Shown: piece after piece, positions 57,090-64,000 of the stretch | Layout: every line of letters begins with the position of its first letter | Numbering within the stretch: position 1 is the first letter of the stretch | Source of the DNA: Shewanella mangrovisoli | GTDB taxonomy: Bacteria; Pseudomonadota; Gammaproteobacteria; Enterobacterales; Shewanellaceae | Reading direction: 5' to 3' | DNA length: 64,000 nt | NCBI RefSeq assembly: GCF_019457635.1 | Contig: NZ_CP080412.1 | Span: 1,302,001 to 1,366,000 of the forward strand | The notes under the pieces: generated by a model | The model's database searches: none | The model's input: the letters and a program-made list of their open reading frames with translations, nothing else | Told to the model about the DNA's origin: nothing | Position numbers and translations under genes: made by a program

Positions 57090-58070
57090 ATGAGCCGCAT
57101 AAATAGCACTGCCGCAGAAGAACTAGTAGATTTTTCCGTAGATACCGCAGAGTTTGATCTCGATAAAGAGGATATTGCCGCTGATTTAGTTCAAGAACTA
57201 GGACTCGAACAACAGGTTCAAGATGACCTGCAAAAAAATCTTGATGCCACCCAGCTCTATTTAGGTGAAATAGGGTTTTCCCCACTGCTTAGCGCAGAAG
57301 AAGAAGTTTACTTTTCCCGTAAGGCCTTAAAAGGCTGCGAAAAATCCCGTAATCGCATGATTGAGAGTAACCTGCGACTCGTGGTTAAAATTGCCCGTCG
57401 TTACAATAATCGTGGCCTAGCGCTGCTGGATTTAATCGAAGAGGGTAATCTTGGCTTGATCCGTGCGGTGGAAAAATTCGACCCAGAAAGAGGCTTCCGT
57501 TTCTCAACCTATGCGACTTGGTGGATCAGACAAACGATTGAACGTGCCATCATGAATCAAACCCGCACGATTCGCTTGCCAATCCATGTTGTAAAAGAAC
57601 TCAACGTGTATTTACGTACGGCTCGGGAATTAGCGCAAAAACTTGACCACGAACCTACGGCAGAAGAAATTGCCGAGAAACTGCAAGTATCCAGTGTTGA
57701 CGTCAGCCGCATGCTGAAGCTCAACGAGAAGATCACCTCTGTCGATATCCCCTTAGGTGGCGATAACGACAAGGCGTTACTCGATGTGCTCGCCGATGAC
57801 GACAACGTAGGCCCGGACTACAAAGTACAAGATGAAGACATTTCAAACTCAGTGGTGAAATGGCTTAACGAACTGAATACCAAGCAAAGAGAAGTGTTAG
57901 CGCGCCGCTTTGGTTTGTTAGGTTATGAACCCTCAACCCTTGAAGACGTCGGTGCTGAAATTGGCCTCACCCGTGAACGTGTTCGCCAAATTCAAGTGGA
58001 AGCCCTAAAACGCCTACGTGATTTGCTGGGTGCTCAAGGTCTCTCCGTAGAGGCACTTTTTAGAAACTAA
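57090..58070 (+). CDS. rpoS: RNA polymerase sigma factor RpoS
   Basis: 326 residues. Sigma region 1.2 ([20 protein letters not shown]), region 2 ([39 protein letters not shown]), region 3 and region 4 ([19 protein letters not shown]) are all present. It directs the general stress and stationary-phase response. The chosen ATG at 57090 has GGGAG at good spacing; the open frame extends five codons upstream. The stop codon lies inside the first unit of a 14-bp tandem repeat that runs on downstream. Confidence 0.97.
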   Translation: MSRINSTAAEELVDFSVDTAEFDLDKEDIAADLVQELGLEQQVQDDLQKNLDATQLYLGEIGFSPLLSAEEEVYFSRKALKGCEKSRNRMIESNLRLVVKIARRYNNRGLALLDLIEEGNLGLIRAVEKFDPERGFRFSTYATWWIRQTIERAIMNQTRTIRLPIHVVKELNVYLRTARELAQKLDHEPTAEEIAEKLQVSSVDVSRMLKLNEKITSVDIPLGGDNDKALLDVLADDDNVGPDYKVQDEDISNSVVKWLNELNTKQREVLARRFGLLGYEPSTLEDVGAEIGLTRERVRQIQVEALKRLRDLLGAQGLSVEALFRN

Positions 58071-58167
58071 GGTTTAGAAACTAAGGTTTAGAGACTAAAG
58101 TTTAGAAACTAGGCTTAGAAATTAAGGTTCAGAGACTAAAGTTAAGAGACTAAGGTTTAGAAATTTA
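58057..58167. repeat. eight 14-bp tandem repeats starting in the rpoS stop region
   Basis: Units resembling GGTTTAGAAACTAA follow head to tail: 58057-58070 (the last rpoS codons Phe-Arg-Asn-stop), then 58071, 58085, 58099 (13 bp), 58112, 58126, 58140 and 58154. Copies 2 and 3 differ by one base; later ones drift. The array looks like an expansion of the rpoS 3' end and lies before the shared rpoS/mutS terminator. Confidence 0.88.
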
Positions 58168-58192
58168 GCCTTAAACCAGTTCAATAAGTCAT

Positions 58193-58224
58193 AAAAAAAC
58201 GCCCAATTTTCAGGGCGTTTTTTT
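58193..58224. terminator. bidirectional terminator between rpoS and mutS
   Basis: A 12-bp stem AAAAAAACGCCC/GGGCGTTTTTTT with an 8-base loop between two converging genes. Confidence 0.92.
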
Positions 58225-58265
58225 ATGCTTTGCGTTTATGCTATCGCGAGTTTTCACTCTATGTG

Positions 58266-60851
58266 TTAACTCAAGCGTTTTAGCTCATAGAGTAAATCCA
58301 GCGCCTGTTTGGGGGTCAGGTTATCGGGATTGATGGCTTTTAATTTGCTGACAGCGGGATTCTCCACTGGCTCAGGCAGAGCTAGCAGGGTTTGGATCGG
58401 TGCCCTAGTGCCGTTAACATTAGCACCTTCCACTTGATGATCACGGCTCTCAAGCTGATGTAACTTGTGTTTTGCCGCCTTAATCACCCGAGCTGGCACC
58501 CCGGCAAGGGCCGCAACTTGTAGGCCATAACTCTTACTGGCCGCACCTTCTTGCACCGCGTGCATAAAGGCGATGGTGTCTTCGTGCTCAATCGCATCGA
58601 GGTGCACGTTATAGACGCCAGCCATGAGTTCCGGTAATTGTGTTAACTCGAAATAATGGGTCGCAAACAGCGTCATTGCGCCGACTTGCTGCGCTAGATA
58701 TTCCGCTGCAGACCAAGCTAATGACAGACCGTCGTAGGTTGAGGTGCCACGGCCAATTTCATCCATCAAGACTAAACTTTGCGCAGTCGCATTATGGAGA
58801 ATATTTGCTGTTTCTGTCATTTCCACCATAAAAGTTGAGCGACCAGAGGCGAGATCGTCTGAGGCGCCAATCCGAGTAAAAATTCGATCGATAGGGCCAA
58901 TGATGGCGCGTTCTGCTGGCACAAAGCAGCCAATATGGGCCATTAGGGTGATAAGCGCCACTTGGCGCATGTAGGTTGATTTACCGCCCATGTTTGGACC
59001 GGTAACAATTAACATCCGGCGTTGATTGTGCAGGGTGACAGGGTTGGCGATAAAAGGCGTTTGACTCACACGCTCAACTACAGGGTGGCGACCTGCTTCG
59101 ATTTTTACTCCGATTTCGCTGCTCAGTTCTGGGCAGGTATAGCCTAAGGTTTCGGCACGTTCGGCGAAGTTACTCAGCACATCGAGTTCGGCTGCGGCTC
59201 TGGCGAAGGCTTGTAGCTCATGCAACTTGGGGAGGATTAAATCAAATAATTCGTCCCAAAGTTGTTTTTCAAGGGCAAGCGCCTTACCTTGGCTCGACAG
59301 CACTTTTTCTTCGTATTCCTTAAGCTCGGGCGTGATGTAACGCTCCATATTCTTAAGGGTTTGACGGCGCTGGTAATTTAATGGCACTTGCTGTGATTGC
59401 AGGCGACTGACTTCGATGTAGTAGCCATGCACTCGGTTGTAGCCAACCTTCAGCGTAGCAATGCCAGTACGCTCTTTTTCCCGCGCTTCGAGCTGAACCA
59501 GATAATCTGTGGCTCCTTCACTTAAGCCTCGCCATTCATCTAACTCGGCATTGTAGCCTTCGCGGATCACGCCGCCATCACGGATAAGCATGGGCGGGTT
59601 ATCGACAATGGCGTGCTCAAGCAGCTGTTGCTCTTCGGGAAACTCACCTAAGAGTTGGCCTAGTTTCACCGTATGGGGCGCACTTAACTGCGCGAGTGAC
59701 TGCTGCAACTGAGGCAATAGGTTTAATGCTTGGCGTAGGCGGGCAAAATCCCTTGGACGAGCGGTACGCAGTGCCAGTCTTGCCATGATACGTTCGATAT
59801 CGCCTAGGGCTTTAAGTTGCTCATGTAATGATTCATGGGCTGTAGTCTCGAGTAATTCATTCACGGCCGTTTGGCGAGCAAAAATCTGCGCATGGTCCCT
59901 CAGCGGCTGATGGATCCAGCGTTGCAACATCCGGCTGCCCATCGCTGTTGCGGTATTGTCTAGCACGGCTGCTAGGGTGTTATCTCGACCACCACTCAAA
60001 TTTTGTGTCAGCTCGAGGTTACGGCGCGTTGCCGCATCCAAGACAATCGTATCGGTTTGATTGAAACGGGTAATGGCATTGATATGGGGCAGGGCGGTGC
60101 GCTGGGTGTCTTTCACATATTGCATTAAGCAGCCAGCTGCTTGCAGCGAAAGCCTCGCATCGGTAATCCCAAAGCCGTGCAAATCCTTAGTGCCAAATTG
60201 AGCCAGTAGCAATTTGATGCTGGTATCGTAATCAAATTCCCACTCGGGGCGGCGACGCTTGCCTTTAAAATGATGCAATAACTCCATAGCGCCAAAATCT
60301 TCGCTATAGAGAATTTCGACCGGATTGGTACGTTGCAGCTCGGCTTCGAGGGATTCCTTCGTTTCTAATTCGGCAATCACGAAACGGCCGGAAGACACAT
60401 CGAGGGTTGCGTAGCCAAAACCAACTTTACCTTGGTAAACCGCGGCTAACAGATTGTCTTGTCTCTCCTGCAATAGGGCTTCGTCGGTCAAAGTACCTGG
60501 GGTGACGATGCGCACCACTTTTCGCTCAACAGGGCCTTTTGAGGTAGCAGGGTCGCCAATCTGCTCACAGATCGCGACCGATTGGCCAATTTGAACCAAT
60601 TTGGCCAGATAGCCTTCAACCGCATGGTAAGGGATACCCGCCATCGGGATCGGGTCACCGCCACTTTTGCCGCGGGCCGTAAGGGAAATGCCCAATAATT
60701 CAGAGGCGCGTTTTGCGTCATCATAGAAGAGTTCATAGAAGTCACCCATACGATAAAACAGCAGCATGTCGTGATGCTCTGCTTTCATGGTCAAATATTG
60801 ACGCATCATGGGGGTATGTTTTTCTAAATCATCGGTATCTATAGGATTCAT
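58266..60851 (-). CDS. mutS: DNA mismatch repair protein MutS
   Basis: 861 residues. The mismatch-contacting motif is in [12 protein letters not shown] (about 36-47). Connector, lever and clamp regions follow, then the ATPase with Walker [27 protein letters not shown] and the ATHYFEL switch. The C-terminal tail (about 800-861) carries the dimer/tetramer region. It recognises mismatches and recruits MutL. It converges on rpoS across only 195 bp, a junction that is long and variable in enteric bacteria. The ATG at 60851 has a weak ribosome-binding site. Confidence 0.97.
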   Translation of the reverse strand: MNPIDTDDLEKHTPMMRQYLTMKAEHHDMLLFYRMGDFYELFYDDAKRASELLGISLTARGKSGGDPIPMAGIPYHAVEGYLAKLVQIGQSVAICEQIGDPATSKGPVERKVVRIVTPGTLTDEALLQERQDNLLAAVYQGKVGFGYATLDVSSGRFVIAELETKESLEAELQRTNPVEILYSEDFGAMELLHHFKGKRRRPEWEFDYDTSIKLLLAQFGTKDLHGFGITDARLSLQAAGCLMQYVKDTQRTALPHINAITRFNQTDTIVLDAATRRNLELTQNLSGGRDNTLAAVLDNTATAMGSRMLQRWIHQPLRDHAQIFARQTAVNELLETTAHESLHEQLKALGDIERIMARLALRTARPRDFARLRQALNLLPQLQQSLAQLSAPHTVKLGQLLGEFPEEQQLLEHAIVDNPPMLIRDGGVIREGYNAELDEWRGLSEGATDYLVQLEAREKERTGIATLKVGYNRVHGYYIEVSRLQSQQVPLNYQRRQTLKNMERYITPELKEYEEKVLSSQGKALALEKQLWDELFDLILPKLHELQAFARAAAELDVLSNFAERAETLGYTCPELSSEIGVKIEAGRHPVVERVSQTPFIANPVTLHNQRRMLIVTGPNMGGKSTYMRQVALITLMAHIGCFVPAERAIIGPIDRIFTRIGASDDLASGRSTFMVEMTETANILHNATAQSLVLMDEIGRGTSTYDGLSLAWSAAEYLAQQVGAMTLFATHYFELTQLPELMAGVYNVHLDAIEHEDTIAFMHAVQEGAASKSYGLQVAALAGVPARVIKAAKHKLHQLESRDHQVEGANVNGTRAPIQTLLALPEPVENPAVSKLKAINPDNLTPKQALDLLYELKRLS

Positions 60852-61232
60852 TAAATCGTTTTCGTCCGTTATGCCGGCCCAAAGCGGGAAAATAAGTCGT
60901 ACAGTAATGGGATAAAAATCAGTGGATGTGTACTATTACTGTCTAAAATAAATTGACGCCAATCTTAGCAATAATTTTCTGAAAATTGACCCTTAAACCA
61001 TGGATATTCACTGATATCCTGACAAATCTGCAGCACGAGTCGGTAAAAGCTTGTCTCAACGGGAAAATTTTCTGACTGAAAAATAAATCATTCACAGGTC
61101 TTGATACTGTATGATTGTACAGTATACTAGTCAGCAGATTATGACAAAGAGCCTCGCTTTTTGTATTACCCGCTTTATTAAATTGAATATCACTTTTGAC
61201 AGTACTGATACTGTCTTGATGAGGGAACAGGA
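60852..61232. other. 381-bp mutS-recA divergent intergenic region
   Basis: It contains the recA promoter with its LexA box (61101-61128) and, on the left, whatever drives mutS. No coding frame is evident. The recA leader from the likely transcription start to the ATG is about 100 bases. Confidence 0.6.
61101..61128 (+). promoter_or_regulatory. recA promoter with embedded LexA box
   Basis: -35 TTGATA (61101-61106), LexA box CTGTATGATTGTACAG (61107-61122) filling a 16-bp spacer, and -10 TATACT (61123-61128). The layout is the same as in E. coli recA, so LexA should block RNA polymerase until RecA filaments form. Confidence 0.92.
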
Positions 61233-62302
61233 ATGAAGGTCGATCCAAACAAAGAGAAAGCACTTGCTGCGGTATTGAGCCAAATTGAAAAGCAATTTGG
61301 TAAAGGCTCCATCATGAAGCTGGGCGAAGACCGCTCTATGGATGTTGAGACTATTTCTACTGGTTCACTTTCCCTTGACGTCGCCTTAGGGGCTGGCGGT
61401 TTACCAATGGGACGTATCGTTGAGATCTATGGTCCCGAATCATCAGGTAAAACGACGCTGACATTAGAAGTGATTGCCGCTGCTCAGCGCGAAGGTAAAA
61501 CCTGTGCCTTTATCGACGCCGAGCACGCGCTAGACCCTATTTATGCTAAAAAGTTAGGCGTAGATATCGATAACTTACTGTGTTCACAACCCGATACCGG
61601 CGAACAAGCCCTTGAGATCTGTGATGCGTTAACCCGTTCTGGCGCGGTAGATGTGATCATCGTTGACTCGGTTGCGGCATTAACACCCAAAGCGGAAATT
61701 GAAGGTGAAATTGGTGACTCACACATGGGCCTAGCGGCGCGTATGATGAGCCAAGCGATGCGTAAGCTCGCGGGTAACCTCAAGCAATCGAATACACTGT
61801 TAATCTTCATCAACCAAATTCGTATGAAGATTGGTGTGATGTTTGGTAACCCAGAAACCACAACGGGCGGTAACGCGCTGAAGTTCTACGCTTCTGTTCG
61901 TCTCGATATTCGCCGTACTGGTGCTATCAAAGAAGGCGATGAAGTGGTAGGTAACGAGACGCGCGTTAAAGTGGTTAAAAACAAGGTTGCTGCACCATTT
62001 AAGCAAGCTGAGTTCCAAATTCTTTACGGTCAAGGTATCAACCGTACCGGTGAATTAGTCGATTTAGGTGTGGCCCATAAACTGATCGAAAAAGCCGGTG
62101 CATGGTACAGCTACAAGGGTGACAAGATTGGTCAGGGTCGTGCAAATGCCGGTAAATATCTGACTGAAAACCCAGCAATTGCCGCTGAAATCGATAAAAC
62201 ACTGCGTGAGTTACTGCTGAGTAACCCAAGCGCTATGTCTTCATCTTCATCTGATGATGAAAACAGCGAAGGCAATGTTGATTTCGAAACAGGCGAAGTA
62301 TT

Positions 62303-62306
<4 letters not shown>
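61233..62306 (+). CDS. recA: recombinase RecA
   Basis: 357 residues. Walker A is [10 protein letters not shown], with [14 protein letters not shown], the DNA-binding loop L2 ([18 protein letters not shown]) and an acidic C-terminal tail ([17 protein letters not shown]). It forms ATP-dependent filaments on single-stranded DNA for recombination and drives LexA self-cleavage. GGGAACAGGA precedes the ATG. recX overlaps or abuts its stop. Confidence 0.98.

Positions 62307-64000
<1,694 letters not shown>

Noticed and set aside
61198..61215. ACAG-N8-CTGT palindrome close to the recA start, resembling a second LexA box
   Set aside because: The half-sites are in the inverse order (ACAG...CTGT instead of CTGT...ACAG), so it is not an SOS box.

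Overview
The window looks like a chromosomal segment of a Shewanella species close to S. oneidensis. The reasons are base composition, codon use, the gene order alaS-recX-recA-mutS-rpoS-nlpD-pcm-surE-truD-ispF-ispD-ftsB-eno-pyrG-mazG-relA-rlmD-barA, a RibBX-type riboflavin gene, and a PilY1/TapY2 pair. Almost all of it is core housekeeping DNA. No rRNA, tRNA, CRISPR array, prophage or complete insertion sequence was seen.

Layout. (1) 1-5.8 kb: the 3' end of a c-di-GMP phosphodiesterase, an outer-membrane DUF3034 protein and a lipid-anchored truncated haemoglobin, then a NYN-domain protein and a divergent AraC regulator/MFS exporter pair. (2) 5.8-12.5 kb, minus strand: an RND efflux permease with its membrane-fusion partner, an orphan periplasmic solute-binding protein and an exported PPP-type phosphatase. 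(3) 12.5-17.1 kb: an AT-rich leader, a large PilY1-like pilus protein and TapY2. (4) 17.2-21.3 kb: a DsbA-like protein, a divergent metallo-beta-lactamase-fold protein/LysR pair and a DUF389 membrane protein. (5) 21.3-30.7 kb: ettA, then glyA, nrdR, ribD, ribC, ribBX, ribH, nusB, thiL and pgpA, a folate/flavin/thiamine and transcription cluster. (6) 30.7-36.6 kb: a universal stress protein, SOS-controlled recN, a divergent AEC transporter/LysR pair, a small ORF and a 265-bp foldable inverted-repeat element. (7) 36.6-43.8 kb: a yjaG-like gene, barA, rlmD and relA. (8) 43.8-47.6 kb: an apparent insertion between relA and mazG that carries a 900-residue lipoprotein and a decayed IS481-type transposase fragment. 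(9) 47.6-64 kb: mazG, pyrG, eno, ftsB, ispD, ispF, truD, surE, pcm, nlpD, rpoS, mutS, recA, recX and the start of alaS.

How the genes work together. Stress and DNA-damage control dominates the right half: RelA makes (p)ppGpp, BarA feeds the Csr pathway, RpoS runs the general stress response, and MutS, RecA, RecX and RecN handle DNA. LexA boxes lie upstream of recA and recN. The rib genes supply flavin, which Shewanella also secretes as an electron shuttle, and ispD/ispF supply isoprenoids.

No clearly new multi-gene system stands out. The best leads are the truncated globin lipoprotein with an altered haem pocket beside a phosphodiesterase and a DUF3034 protein, the structured repeat at 36.26-36.53 kb, the relA-mazG insertion, the 14-bp repeat array that starts inside the rpoS stop region, and recX, which has no ordinary start codon.
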